30,353 nucleotides of DNA, from NCBI GenBank assembly GCA_023445495.1, contig JAEXLC010000096.1, positions 1-30,353 on the forward strand. The letters are read 5' to 3'. The DNA comes from Pseudomonadota bacterium. GTDB taxonomy: Bacteria; Pseudomonadota; Alphaproteobacteria; Sphingomonadales; Sphingomonadaceae. The notes beneath the pieces were generated by a model. It had not been told where the DNA came from. It ran no database searches and was given only the letters and a program-made list of their open reading frames with translations. Positions within the stretch are counted from its first letter, which is position 1; each line of letters starts with the position of its first letter. Shown in pieces: positions 1 to 7,643 of this stretch. The translations under genes were made by a program, and so were the position numbers.

Positions 1-66
1 GGCGAAAGCCGGGATCTCAGGCGAAAGCGCATGCGGCACGAGATCCCGGCTTTCGCCGGGATGACG
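1..66. repeat. Family B palindromic intergenic repeat, cut by window start
   Basis: The segment is a long inverted repeat. Its left arm contains GCGAAAGCCGGGATCTC and its right arm GAGATCCCGGCTTTCGC, with about 20 nt between them, and the right end finishes GGGATGACG. The matching left end (CGTCATCCCG) lies before the window. A full copy of the same family is at 12399-12480 and the start of another at 30340. It lies upstream of the glycine riboswitch and has no coding content. Confidence 0.8.
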
Positions 67-127
67 GTATGAGGTGATTGACTCGAATCGAGGGGGCGGC
101 CAAGGCTGCCTCCTGTCGATAGGCACG

Positions 128-310
128 CGCGGGAGAGTGGTGATCTTCGGATCACCCGCCGAAGGAGCAACCGCCCCGGAATCTCTCAGGCACAAGGGAC
201 CGCGCGTACACGACACTCTGGAAAGCGGACGCGGCCCGGCCACGTCCCACCGAAGGGGTAAGCCAGGCGACTGGCGAAAGCTCTCAGGTTCCGTGACAGA
301 GGGGGCGATG
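128..310 (+). promoter_or_regulatory. Tandem glycine riboswitch (two aptamers) upstream of gcvT
   Basis: Two glycine aptamers lie in series in the leader of the gcv operon. Aptamer I (about 131-221) has a P1 stem pairing 134-139 with 214-219 and the conserved segments GCCGAAGGAGCAA (168-180) and CTCTCAGG (183-190). Aptamer II (about 222-310) repeats the pattern: CCGAAGGGG (250-258), a hairpin GCCAG/CTGGC at 262-275, then CTCTCAGG (281-288) and ACAGAG (296-301). This is the known glycine riboswitch architecture and would couple glycine level to expression of the cleavage genes downstream. A short GC hairpin at 315-335 (GGCGCG/CGCGCC) follows without a T run, so control could act on translation or through that hairpin. 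A TTGACT at 78-83 is a possible -35 element, but no good -10 is visible. Confidence 0.93.
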
Positions 311-372
311 GAACGGCGCGCGAGGATTCCGCGCCCTTGCATCGTGTCCCTACTTGAATCCGGAGCGTGCAG

Positions 373-1536
373 ATGAGCGAGCAAGTCCAGGACCAGACCC
401 TGAGCGCCGATCCCGAGGGCGGGGAGGGCGAAGCCGAACTGCTGACGCTTCCGCTCGATGCCTGGCACCGCGCCCGTGGCGGCCGCATGGTCCCGTTCGC
501 CGGCTATGAAATGCCCGTCCAGTATGAAGGCATCATGGCCGAGCATGTCTGGACCCGCGAGCATGCCGGCCTGTTCGACGTCAGCCATATGGGCCAGCTG
601 ACCTTCACCGGCGAAGGCGTCGAGGCCGCGCTCGAAGCACTGATGCCCGCCGACATCCAGGCCGCGAAGTTCTCGCACCCGGTCTATTCGCTGCTCATGG
701 CCGAGAATGGCGGCATCCTCGACGACCTGATGCTCACCCGCATCCAAGACGGCGAAGTGTATATGGTCGTCAACGGCGCCTGCAAATGGGACGACATCGC
801 CCATTTCCGCGAGCACCTGGCCGACGAGATCGGCCTCAACCACATGGAAGACCATGCCCTGCTCGCGCTGCAGGGGCCGGAAGCGGCCACGGCGCTGGAG
901 CGGGTGATCCCGGGCGTCTCGGCTTTGGTCTTCATGCAGGGTGCGGCATTCCAGTGGCAGGGCCATGACCTGTGGATCAGCCGCTCGGGCTATACCGGCG
1001 AGGACGGCTTCGAGATCTCGGTCCCGGCCGAAGCCGCCGAAGCGCTCGCCGATGCGCTCACCGCCCAGCCCGAAGTCAAGCCGATCGGCCTGGGCGCACG
1101 CGATTCGCTGCGCCTCGAAGCGGACCTGCCGCTCTACGGCCATGATCTCGATACCGAGACCACCCCGGTCGCCGCCCAGCTCGGCTTCGCGCTCAAGAAG
1201 CGCCGCCGCGAGGAAGGCGGTTTCCCCGGTCACGCGCGGATCATGCTCGAGCGCGAGAACGGCCCGATCCTCAAGCGCGTCGGCCTGATCGTCGAGGGCC
1301 GCCAGCCGGTCCGCGAAGGCGGGCTGGTGCTCGATGCCGAGGGCAACGAAGTCGGCAAGGTCACCTCGGGCGGCTTCGCGCCGACGCTGCAGAAGCCGAT
1401 TGCGATGGCCTATGTGCCTGCCGCCTCGGCCGAGCCCGGCAGCAAGATCACCCTTGCCCAGCGCGGCAAGATCCATTCGGCGGAGGTCGTGAAGATGCCC
1501 TTCGTCGCCCACAAGTACGTCAGAAAGGGAGCCTGA
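373..1536 (+). CDS. gcvT: Aminomethyltransferase, T protein of the glycine cleavage system
   Basis: The 387-residue T protein transfers the methylene carbon from the aminomethyl-lipoyl arm of GcvH to tetrahydrofolate, releasing ammonia. The conserved N-terminal region (HRARGGRMVPFAGYEMPVQY, about residues 35-54) and LFDVSHMGQ are typical, and the folate-binding domain (about residues 25-290) is followed by the C-terminal barrel. The N-terminal tail of about 25 acidic residues is longer than in many homologues. The ATG at 373 is preferred over the in-frame GTG at 367 because GGAG (362-365) is spaced 7 nt from 373 but only 1 nt from 367. It is the first gene of the operon behind the glycine riboswitch, and its stop overlaps the gcvH start as ATGA-type (TGATG). 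Confidence 0.97.
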   Translation: MSEQVQDQTLSADPEGGEGEAELLTLPLDAWHRARGGRMVPFAGYEMPVQYEGIMAEHVWTREHAGLFDVSHMGQLTFTGEGVEAALEALMPADIQAAKFSHPVYSLLMAENGGILDDLMLTRIQDGEVYMVVNGACKWDDIAHFREHLADEIGLNHMEDHALLALQGPEAATALERVIPGVSALVFMQGAAFQWQGHDLWISRSGYTGEDGFEISVPAEAAEALADALTAQPEVKPIGLGARDSLRLEADLPLYGHDLDTETTPVAAQLGFALKKRRREEGGFPGHARIMLERENGPILKRVGLIVEGRQPVREGGLVLDAEGNEVGKVTSGGFAPTLQKPIAMAYVPAASAEPGSKITLAQRGKIHSAEVVKMPFVAHKYVRKGA

Positions 1537-1907
1537 TGAGCCGCTATTTCACCGAAGATCATGAGTGGATCGACGTCGACGGCGACACCGCCACGGTCGG
1601 CATCACCGAATACGCCCAGAGCCAGCTCGGCGACATCGTGTTCGTCGAAGTGCCCGAAGAGGGCAAGGAAGTCGCCAAGGGCGACGACGCCGCCGTCGTC
1701 GAGTCGGTCAAGGCCGCGTCCGACGTCTACGCGCCGGTCTCGGGCACCGTCATCGAGGGCAATGAAGCGCTCGCCGACAATCCGGCTTTGGTCAACGAAG
1801 ACCCCGAAGGCGAGGGCTGGTTCTTCAAGCTGACGCTCAGCGACACCAGCGAGCTCGACAGCCTGATGAACGACAGTGCCTATCAGGACTACGTCTCGAA
1901 GCTGTGA
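1536..1907 (+). CDS. gcvH: Glycine cleavage system H protein (lipoyl carrier)
   Basis: The 123-residue H protein carries the lipoyl arm that shuttles the aminomethyl group between P, T and L proteins. The lipoylated lysine is K59 in the motif VVESVKAASD, and the start YFTEDHEWIDVDGDTATVGIT and the end are typical of the family; the length is normal. Its ATG overlaps the gcvT stop by one base, with AAAGGGA at 1524-1530 as ribosome binding site, so translation is probably coupled. Its stop overlaps the GTG start of the following lipoprotein gene. The lipoamide dehydrogenase (L protein) gene is not in this window and is presumably shared with other complexes elsewhere. Confidence 0.98.
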   Translation: MSRYFTEDHEWIDVDGDTATVGITEYAQSQLGDIVFVEVPEEGKEVAKGDDAAVVESVKAASDVYAPVSGTVIEGNEALADNPALVNEDPEGEGWFFKLTLSDTSELDSLMNDSAYQDYVSKL

Positions 1908-2392
1908 TCCGCGCGCTTGCCCTTGGCGCCGCAACGGCATTGCTCGGCAGCTGCGGCCAGGCGCCGCAACTGCTGACGGTCGACAAGTATCTCGCGCAAT
2001 GCGAGGCGCTGAAGGGCAAGCCGGTCCGGCTGGCCGGCTATCTCGGCGAGTGCGCCGGCTACGACTGCCACATGACCGCGAGCAAGCAGGCCTGGGATTC
2101 CTATCTCGCTGCCTTCAAGCGCTCCGCTGGCCATAACACCTCGCCCGAGGCGCTGAAGACCGCGCGTGCCGCTCTGGACGAGATGCAGGCTATCCCGATG
2201 ATCGGCATCGGCGGCGACGAAGCCTTTGATCGCCAGGCCGCGCCTTTCCAGAATCACTATGTCGTGATCACCGCGCAGGTGTCCAAGGACAGCTGCACCG
2301 TCGCGGGCGGCACCGACCGTTCCGCCGGCATCGAACCCTCCGATATCCGCGCCTGGACCCCGTCCGAAGGCGCTCCCGCCAATACCCAGTGA
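1904..2392 (+). CDS. Putative lipoprotein of unknown function inside the gcv operon
   Basis: This 162-residue protein is not recognised as a named family. It starts with GTG at 1904, overlapping the gcvH stop. Residues 1-17 form a short signal peptide ending in a lipobox (LLGSC), so Cys17 would be lipidated and the protein anchored in the envelope. The mature part has further cysteines (Cys34, and the pair in GECAGYDC) and a late DSC, suggesting a disulfide-stabilised periplasmic fold. It is followed after 10 nt by gcvPA with GAGAAGG as ribosome binding site, so it is clearly co-transcribed with a cytoplasmic pathway and under glycine riboswitch control. A link to glycine metabolism is inferred from position only. 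Base composition and codon use match its neighbours. Confidence 0.85.
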   Translation: MIRALALGAATALLGSCGQAPQLLTVDKYLAQCEALKGKPVRLAGYLGECAGYDCHMTASKQAWDSYLAAFKRSAGHNTSPEALKTARAALDEMQAIPMIGIGGDEAFDRQAAPFQNHYVVITAQVSKDSCTVAGGTDRSAGIEPSDIRAWTPSEGAPANTQ

Positions 2393-2402
2393 GAAGGCCC
2401 TG

Positions 2403-3761
2403 ATGCGTTACCTTCCCCTTACCCAGCCCGATCGCGAGGCGATGCTCGGCGTCATCGGCGCCAAGTCGATCGACGATCTCTTCGTCGATGTCCCTGAGAG
2501 TGCCGTGCTCGATGGCCCGATCCCCGGCCTGCCGATGCATGCCAGCGAGCTCGCGGTCGAACGCCACATGACGAAGCTGGCGGCGAAGAACCTCGCCGCG
2601 GGGGCTGCACCCTTCTTCCTCGGTGCCGGCGCCTATCGCCACCATGTGCCGGCCTCGGTCGATCACATCATCCAGCGCGGCGAGTTCCTCACCGCCTACA
2701 CGCCCTATCAGCCGGAAATCGCGCAGGGCACGCTGCAGATGATGTTCGAGTTCCAGTCGCAGATCGCGCGGCTGCTCGGCTGCGACGTGGCGAACGCCTC
2801 GATGTACGACGGCTCGACCGCGTGCTGGGAAGCCATCACCATGGCCCGCCGCGTCACCAAGCGCGGCAAGGCGATCCTCTCGGGGGGCCTCCACCCGCAT
2901 TATGTCTCGGTTGCCGAGACCATGGCCAAGTTCACCGGCGACCAGCTGGTCACGGCGCTCCCCACGCTGAGCCCGACCCCGGACACCGACGACCTGATCG
3001 CGCAGATCGACGACGACACCTCGTGCGTCGTGGTCCAGTATCCCGACATCCTCGGCCGCATCGCCGACCTCTCCAAGCTCGCCGAAGCCGCGCACGCCAA
3101 GAAGGCGCTGCTCGTCGCCGTCGTCACCGAGCCGGTGGCGCTGGGCGCGATCAAGGCGCCGGGCGAGATGGGCGCGGACATCGTGGTGGGCGAGGGCCAG
3201 TCGCTCGGCGTCGGCCTGCAGTTCGGCGGTCCTTATGTGGGCCTGTTCGCCTGCTCGGAGAAGCTGGTCCGCCAGATGCCGGGCCGGCTCTGTGGCGAGA
3301 CCGTCGATGCCGAGGGCAAGCGCGGCTATGTGCTGACGCTCAGCACCCGTGAGCAGCATATCCGCCGCGAGAAGGCGACGTCGAACATCTGCACCTCCTC
3401 GGTGCTGTGCGCGCTTGCCATGTCGGTCCACATGACCCTGCTCGGCGAGAAGGGCCTGCGCCAGCTCGCCGCGATCAACCACGCCACGGCCTCGGCCGCG
3501 GCCGATCGCCTGGCCAAGGTGCCGGGTGTCGAGCTGGTCACCCCGACCTTCTTCAACGAGTTTACGCTGAAGCTCACAAAGGAAGCGCGTCCGGTGGTTC
3601 GCCAGCTGGCCGAACAGGGCATCCTGGCCGGCGTTTCGCTTGGACGTCTTTATCCTTCCGCCGCGGATCTTGGCACCGGCCTGATCGTCGCGGTCACCGA
3701 AACCACTACGCAGGAGGACGTCGAGACGCTTGCCTCCGCGCTCGAGGAGGTGCTGGCATGA
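2403..3761 (+). CDS. gcvPA: Glycine dehydrogenase (decarboxylating) subunit 1
   Basis: This is the 452-residue N-terminal half of the split P protein, the pyridoxal-phosphate enzyme that decarboxylates glycine and loads the aminomethyl group onto GcvH. The sequence is collinear with the family from MRYLPLTQPDREAMLGVIG to the C-terminal ALEEVLA. Typical segments include YTPYQPEIAQGTLQMMFEFQ and NASMYDGSTACWEA, and the length is normal for subunit 1. The PLP-binding lysine is on subunit 2. The ATG at 2403 follows GAGAAGG (2391-2397). Its stop overlaps the ATG of gcvPB (ATGA at 3758-3761), as expected for subunits made in equal amounts. Confidence 0.97.
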   Translation: MRYLPLTQPDREAMLGVIGAKSIDDLFVDVPESAVLDGPIPGLPMHASELAVERHMTKLAAKNLAAGAAPFFLGAGAYRHHVPASVDHIIQRGEFLTAYTPYQPEIAQGTLQMMFEFQSQIARLLGCDVANASMYDGSTACWEAITMARRVTKRGKAILSGGLHPHYVSVAETMAKFTGDQLVTALPTLSPTPDTDDLIAQIDDDTSCVVVQYPDILGRIADLSKLAEAAHAKKALLVAVVTEPVALGAIKAPGEMGADIVVGEGQSLGVGLQFGGPYVGLFACSEKLVRQMPGRLCGETVDAEGKRGYVLTLSTREQHIRREKATSNICTSSVLCALAMSVHMTLLGEKGLRQLAAINHATASAAADRLAKVPGVELVTPTFFNEFTLKLTKEARPVVRQLAEQGILAGVSLGRLYPSAADLGTGLIVAVTETTTQEDVETLASALEEVLA

Positions 3762-5332
3762 GCACGATCAACCAGTCCGGCTGGCGCCCCACCACCCCGG
3801 AAGCGGGCGAGGCGGGCGACCTCTCGACCTTCACCGGCAACCGCGCCCTGATGCTCGACGAAGCGCTGATTTTCGAGATTGGTTCGTCCGAAACGACCGG
3901 AGTGGACTTCTCTGAGGTCCCTGCAGCCCCTTCGCGACTCGGCGATCTGGCCCGAAATGCGCCTATCGGCCTGCCCGGACTGTCCGAGCCGGAGACGGTG
4001 CGTCACTATACGCGTCTAAGCCGTCAAAATTACGCGATCGATCTGGGCCTTTTCCCGCTCGGTTCGTGCACGATGAAGCACAATCCCCGCCTGAACGAGC
4101 GGATGGCGCGCCTGCCGGGCTTCGCCGACATCCATCCCCTTGCACCCGTCGATACGGTGCAGGGTGCGCTGGAAGTGATCGATCAGCTCGCGCACTGGCT
4201 GATCACGCTCACCGGCATGCAGGCGGTGGCGATGAGCCCCAAGGCTGGTGCCCACGGGGAACTCTGCGGCATCCTCGCGATCCGCTCGGCGCTCGACGCG
4301 CAGGGCCAGCAGGACCGCAAGATCCTGCTCGTGCCGACCAGCGCGCACGGCACCAATCCGGCGACGGCAGCGTTCGCCGGCTTCTCGGTCGAGGACATTC
4401 CCGCCACCGAGGACGGCCGTGTCGATCTCGAAGCGCTCAAGGCGCGGCTGGGGCCGGACATCGCCGGCGTGATGATTACCAACCCCAACACCTGCGGCCT
4501 GTTCGAGCGCGACATGAAGGCGATCTCGGACGCGGTGCATGCGGCGGGCGGCTATGTCTATTGCGACGGCGCCAACTTCAACGCGATCGTCGGCCGGGTC
4601 CGCCCGGGCGATCTCGGCGTCGATGCGATGCACATCAACCTGCACAAGACCTTCTCGACCCCGCATGGCGGCGGCGGCCCGGGCTCGGGCCCGGTCGTGC
4701 TGTCGGCGGCGCTGGCGCCCTATGCGCCGCTGCCGTTCGTCGAGAAGCAGGGCGACAAGTTCCACCTGGTCGAGGAAGAGACCGCGGGCGAGCATCATGC
4801 CGGCACCTTCGGGCGCATGACCGCCTTCAACGGCCAGATGGGCATGTTCACCCGGGCGCTGACCTATATCCTCAGCCACGGCGCGGACGGCCTGCGCCAG
4901 GTCGCCGAGGATTCGGTGCTCAACGCCAATTACATCCTGCGCTCGATGACCGACGTGCTCGACGCGCCCTTCGCCAAGTACGGCCCGTGCATGCACGAGG
5001 CGATCTTCAGCGATAAGGGGCTGCCCGAGGGCCTGTCGACGATCGACATCGCCAAGGGGCTGATCGACGAGGGCTATCACCCGATGACGGTGTATTTCCC
5101 GCTCGTCGTCCATGGCGCGATGCTGGTGGAGCCGACCGAGACCGAGTCGAAGGCGACGCTCGACCAGTTCATCGGCGCGTTCCGCAGCGTGGCTGCCCGC
5201 GCCAAGAATGGCGACCCGACGATCAAGACCGCCCCGCACTTCGCCCCGCGCCGCCGCCTCGACGAGACGCTCGCCGCGCGCAAGCCGGTGCTGGCGTGGA
5301 AGGCCCCGGTGACGGCGGAAGCCGCGGAGTAA
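3758..5332 (+). CDS. gcvPB: Glycine dehydrogenase (decarboxylating) subunit 2
   Basis: This is the 524-residue C-terminal half of the split P protein. The PLP Schiff-base lysine is K297 in INLHKTFSTPHGGGGPGSGP, followed by the glycine-rich loop of the family. SCTMKHNPR and ITNPNTCGLFE are further family segments. The open frame extends upstream to 3407, but the start at 3758 is chosen because it gives the family N terminus and the ATGA overlap with gcvPA. It is the last gene of the operon: a strong GC hairpin (5343-5364) and an 88-bp repeat follow. Confidence 0.97.
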   Translation: MSTINQSGWRPTTPEAGEAGDLSTFTGNRALMLDEALIFEIGSSETTGVDFSEVPAAPSRLGDLARNAPIGLPGLSEPETVRHYTRLSRQNYAIDLGLFPLGSCTMKHNPRLNERMARLPGFADIHPLAPVDTVQGALEVIDQLAHWLITLTGMQAVAMSPKAGAHGELCGILAIRSALDAQGQQDRKILLVPTSAHGTNPATAAFAGFSVEDIPATEDGRVDLEALKARLGPDIAGVMITNPNTCGLFERDMKAISDAVHAAGGYVYCDGANFNAIVGRVRPGDLGVDAMHINLHKTFSTPHGGGGPGSGPVVLSAALAPYAPLPFVEKQGDKFHLVEEETAGEHHAGTFGRMTAFNGQMGMFTRALTYILSHGADGLRQVAEDSVLNANYILRSMTDVLDAPFAKYGPCMHEAIFSDKGLPEGLSTIDIAKGLIDEGYHPMTVYFPLVVHGAMLVEPTETESKATLDQFIGAFRSVAARAKNGDPTIKTAPHFAPRRRLDETLAARKPVLAWKAPVTAEAAE

Positions 5333-5342
5333 CTTGCTCTAG

Positions 5343-5364
5343 CCCCTCCCCCTCGGGGGAGGGG
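5343..5364. terminator. GC-rich hairpin after gcvPB
   Basis: A perfect 9-bp stem, CCCCTCCCC pairing with GGGGAGGGG around a 4-nt loop, lies 10 nt after the gcvPB stop. It has no T run, so it may act as a weak or Rho-assisted terminator or as an mRNA end-protecting structure rather than a standard intrinsic terminator. Similar C-rich hairpins occur at 6873-6893, 6996-7016 and 24758-24783. Confidence 0.45.
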
Positions 5365-5390
5365 TCGGACAGCGCCGAGCCTTTTCACTG

Positions 5391-5478
5391 CGTCATGCTG
5401 AACTTGTTTCAGCATCCAATTCTCCACCGGCGATATCGCTTGCGGCGCGTTGGACCCTGAAACAAGGTCAGGGTGACA
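5391..5478. repeat. Family A 88-bp palindromic repeat, copy 1
   Basis: The element begins CGTCATGCTGAACTTGTTTC and ends with a near-complementary arm (GGACCCTGAAACAAGGTCAG, then GGTGACA). The arms are about 29 nt with few mismatches and enclose a centre containing GATATCGCTTGCGG. Three other copies of identical length are at 8739, 23611 and 30217. This copy differs from the others in having AAGGTCA instead of AAGTTCA and A as its last base. It lies between convergent genes. Confidence 0.9.
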
Positions 5479-5493
5479 AGGGGAAGGCGGCGG

Positions 5494-6408
5494 TCAGCGC
5501 TTCCGCCACAACCAGTCCGCCGGCAATCCCAGCCGCTCGCTCGCCTTTGCCGGTGGCGAATCCAGCAGCGGCACCCGGTCGGCCAGCCGGGCGATCGTTC
5601 GCACCAGCCGCCGCTCGAACCCGCGCAGCCGCCATTCCTCCAGCCCCAGTCGGTCGATCAGCGGATCGGGCAGCAGCGACACCGCCGCGCGCAGCAGCAT
5701 CTTCTGGAGCGGCCGCGCCACCCGGGGCAGCGCCGGCACTCTGGCCATGATCGCCAGGAACTCGTGAAGGATCGGCGAGGGCACCAGCCGCGCGTCCATC
5801 CTGGCGAACAGCGCCGCCATCTTCGCTTCGCTGGCCGGCGCGCCGATCGCGCCATAGAGCCGCGCCACCGCCGCGCCTTCCGCCAGCGCGCTGTCGCGCT
5901 CGCGGTAGCTCAGCCGCTCGACATAGGAATGATAGGCGCGGACGAAGCCGTACGACGCGGTCGCCTGCACCCAGTCGAGCAGCACCACGTCATTGGCGCG
6001 GTAGCTATGGCCCTCGCTGGTGATGCCGACCACCCGGTCGTGCGCGCGGACCACGCCGGCGATCATCGCCTCGGCCCGGCTGCGCGGGCCATAGACGGTC
6101 ATCATCGCGGCAAGGCCGGTGCGGCGCAGCCGGGTGAGCGCATCGGTGCGGAAGCTCGAATGCTGCCACACCCCGTCGCGCACCCCCGGCTCGGCCAGTT
6201 CGAGCAGCACCGCCGCCACGCCGCCGATGAACAGGGTGACCGGGTTCTTGAACACCCGCCATGACACCGACTCCGCCGGCACCAGCGCGGGCTCTCCCGC
6301 AGGTGCCGCGAAATCGAAGTCCATGCCGGGCGCCGAGCCCATCATCTCGCTCGCCGCCGCGCCGATCCGGCGGAGCAGGGGCTCGGGCAGGGTGAGGGCG
6401 TCGATCAT
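5494..6408 (-). CDS. Oxygenase MpaB family protein (DUF2236)
   Basis: The 304-residue protein matches the DUF2236/MpaB-type family, whose studied members (latex-clearing rubber oxygenases, fungal MpaB) are heme b oxygenases. Recognisable segments are the block WQHSSFRTDALTRLRRTG (residues 81-98) followed by a small-residue stretch, the RAHDRVVGITSEGHSYRAND block (121-140) with His123 and His134 as candidate conserved histidines, and LLDWVQATASYGFV after it. The length is typical of the bacterial members. AGAGGAG stands directly before the ATG. Substrate is unknown; bacterial members are rarely characterised. It stands alone on the minus strand, convergent with gcvPB across a repeat. Confidence 0.85.
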   Translation of the reverse strand: MIDALTLPEPLLRRIGAAASEMMGSAPGMDFDFAAPAGEPALVPAESVSWRVFKNPVTLFIGGVAAVLLELAEPGVRDGVWQHSSFRTDALTRLRRTGLAAMMTVYGPRSRAEAMIAGVVRAHDRVVGITSEGHSYRANDVVLLDWVQATASYGFVRAYHSYVERLSYRERDSALAEGAAVARLYGAIGAPASEAKMAALFARMDARLVPSPILHEFLAIMARVPALPRVARPLQKMLLRAAVSLLPDPLIDRLGLEEWRLRGFERRLVRTIARLADRVPLLDSPPAKASERLGLPADWLWRKR

Positions 6409-6534
6409 CTCCTCTCAACGTGCCGCGACCGGGTTCGTTCAGAGGGCGGTTGCCCCCGGAACCGATCAAACGCCGATTGCGTCGCGTAGCGGCGCCGGGG
6501 CAGGCTGTGGCCGAGCTATCAAGGGGGATATGCC

Positions 6535-6861
6535 ATGAAGACCGTGCTGCTCGCATCCGCCATCGCCGCCATCGGCTTCGCGCTGCCGGCCCATGCCCAG
6601 CGCGACGCGATCGTGGGCGAAGTCCGGCTGATCGGCTTCGATTTCTGCCCGGACGGCTGGGCCGAGGCCGATGGTCGGCTGCTGCCGATCCAGGGCAATC
6701 AGGCGCTCTTCGCGCTGTACAGCAGCAGCTATGGCGGCAACGGCTCCACCAACTTCGCGCTGCCCGACCTGCGCAAGGCGATCCCGGTGCCGGTGACCGA
6801 CAAGGAAAAGCGGCTGCGCTACTGCGTCGCGATCCGCGGCGATTTCCCGCGCCGGCCCTGA
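6535..6861 (+). CDS. Small secreted protein with a phage tail-collar domain
   Basis: This 108-residue protein has a clear signal peptide (residues 1-21, cleavage after AHA) followed by a single tail-collar-like domain (about residues 27-85): GEVRLIGFDFCPDGWAEADG, then LLPIQGNQALFALYSSSYGG and FALPDLRKAIPV. That pattern is the tail collar family (PF07484 type), otherwise found at phage tail-fibre tips and in microcystin-dependent-protein-like products. No other phage gene is nearby, so this is a stand-alone exported form and not a prophage remnant. The ATG at 6535 has AAGGGGGA (6520-6527) as ribosome binding site. The short tail after the domain contains one cysteine (YCVAIRGDF). Function is unknown. 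Confidence 0.8.
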   Translation: MKTVLLASAIAAIGFALPAHAQRDAIVGEVRLIGFDFCPDGWAEADGRLLPIQGNQALFALYSSSYGGNGSTNFALPDLRKAIPVPVTDKEKRLRYCVAIRGDFPRRP

Positions 6862-6872
6862 GGGTTCTAGTT

Positions 6873-7016
6873 CCCCTCCCTGCAAGGGAGGGGCCAGGGG
6901 TGGGTTAGAAAAGGCCGGGCTGGATGCCCGGCCTTTTCTTTCCACTGGCCGTCTCGCTGGGCGTCCCCGGAATACCGGGGCCGCACCCCCCCCAACCCCT
7001 CTCTTGCAGGGAGGGG
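6873..7016. repeat. Paired C-rich hairpins in inverted arrangement
   Basis: Two related hairpins flank the terminator at 6909-6940. The first is 6873-6893 (CCCCTCCCT/AGGGAGGGG with a GCA loop) and the second 6996-7016 (CCCCTCTCTTGCAGGGAGGGG). The outer sequences (CCAGGGGTGGGTTAG at 6894-6908 and the CCCCCCCCAACCCC run near 6987-6999) are themselves partly complementary, so the whole block could form one large fold. A smaller CCCCGG/CCGGGG hairpin is at 6965-6980. The block lies between convergent genes and has no coding content. Confidence 0.65.
6909..6940. terminator. Bidirectional intrinsic terminator
   Basis: A perfect 12-bp stem, AAAAGGCCGGGC pairing with GCCCGGCCTTTT around the loop TGGAT, is followed by CTTT on the plus strand and preceded by A residues that become T on the minus strand. 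It serves the tail-collar gene ending at 6861 and the convergent methyltransferase-like gene ending at 7041. Confidence 0.8.
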
Positions 7017-7040
7017 CGTAGAAGAAGTGCGGGGTGAGAG

Positions 7041-7514
7041 TCAGATCCAGCGGCGGACGGCGGACTTGTAGGCCAGGTACCGCTCGCCGAACTTTCCGGC
7101 GAGATAGGCTTCCTCGCGCTCGATCACTTCGCGCTGGATCACCAGCAGCAGCGGGATCAGCAGCAGCAGCGTGACCAGGCTGTCGAGCCAGATCGCGACG
7201 CCGGCATAGGCCAGCGCCATCCCGAAATACATGGGGTTGCGCGACCAGCGATAGACGCCGTCGGTGACCAGCGCGGTGGTGCGCTTCCACGGCTTGGGAT
7301 CGGTATCGGCGGCGCGGAACAGCCCGACGGCGGAGAGCATGATGCCCACGCCGAGCAATGTCGCCAGCGAGCCGAGCCCGCGCTCGCTTGCATGGTTGAG
7401 CGGCAGGTCGGGGCTGCCCAGCAGCTTGCCGAGCGCCAGGCCCACCACCAATGTCCCGATGAAAGCGGCCGCCGGCGCGAATTTCACGCCAGCGCTATCC
7501 TGTTCGACGTCCAT
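7041..7514 (-). CDS. Isoprenylcysteine carboxyl methyltransferase-like membrane protein
   Basis: The 157-residue integral membrane protein has four predicted membrane segments (about 12-32, 48-66, 95-110, 112-126). It carries the family signature GVYRWSRNPMYFG (86-98) and the C-terminal EREEAYLAGKFGERYLAYKS block ending in RRW, which bind S-adenosylmethionine in this superfamily (ICMT/PEMT). Bacterial members methylate small molecules or lipids that are mostly unidentified. The frame extends 15 codons upstream to 7559, but the ATG at 7514 is preferred because GGAGGG stands 3 nt before it. It is divergent from the DUF1453 membrane protein, with a 12-bp palindrome in the shared control region. 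Confidence 0.82.
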   Translation of the reverse strand: MDVEQDSAGVKFAPAAAFIGTLVVGLALGKLLGSPDLPLNHASERGLGSLATLLGVGIMLSAVGLFRAADTDPKPWKRTTALVTDGVYRWSRNPMYFGMALAYAGVAIWLDSLVTLLLLIPLLLVIQREVIEREEAYLAGKFGERYLAYKSAVRRWI

Positions 7515-7586
7515 GAACCCTCCGGACGCCCTGATGGACTGGCGATCCCGCATGCGCAATCCTCTTGCCTTTATGCCGCAACTCGG

Positions 7587-7617
7587 CTGGCATAAGAACT
7601 GTATTACTTATATAAGT
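7587..7617 (+). promoter_or_regulatory. Candidate promoter with palindrome upstream of the DUF1453 gene
   Basis: A perfect 12-bp palindrome ACTTATATAAGT (7606-7617) lies 27 nt before the ATG at 7644 and contains TATAAG (7611-7616), a plausible -10. CTGGCA (7587-7592) with an 18-nt spacer is a 4-of-6 match to a -35. AT-rich DNA is unusual here, which supports a promoter; the palindrome could also be an operator for the divergent genes. Confidence 0.4.
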
Positions 7618-7643
7618 CACATGCAAGTTCTCGGGGGAAATCC

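Noticed and set aside
1..66. The palindromes at gene ends considered as CRISPR repeats
   Set aside because: Copies are kilobases apart, are palindromic over their full length and have no spacers or cas genes nearby.
2268..5239. Minus-strand frames of about 400 codons opposite gcvPA and gcvPB
   Set aside because: Antisense to well conserved enzymes, with the typical His/Arg-rich shadow composition.
6535..6861. Tail-collar gene considered as evidence for a prophage
   Set aside because: No integrase, capsid, terminase or lysis gene is in the window, and the protein has its own signal peptide and normal codon use.
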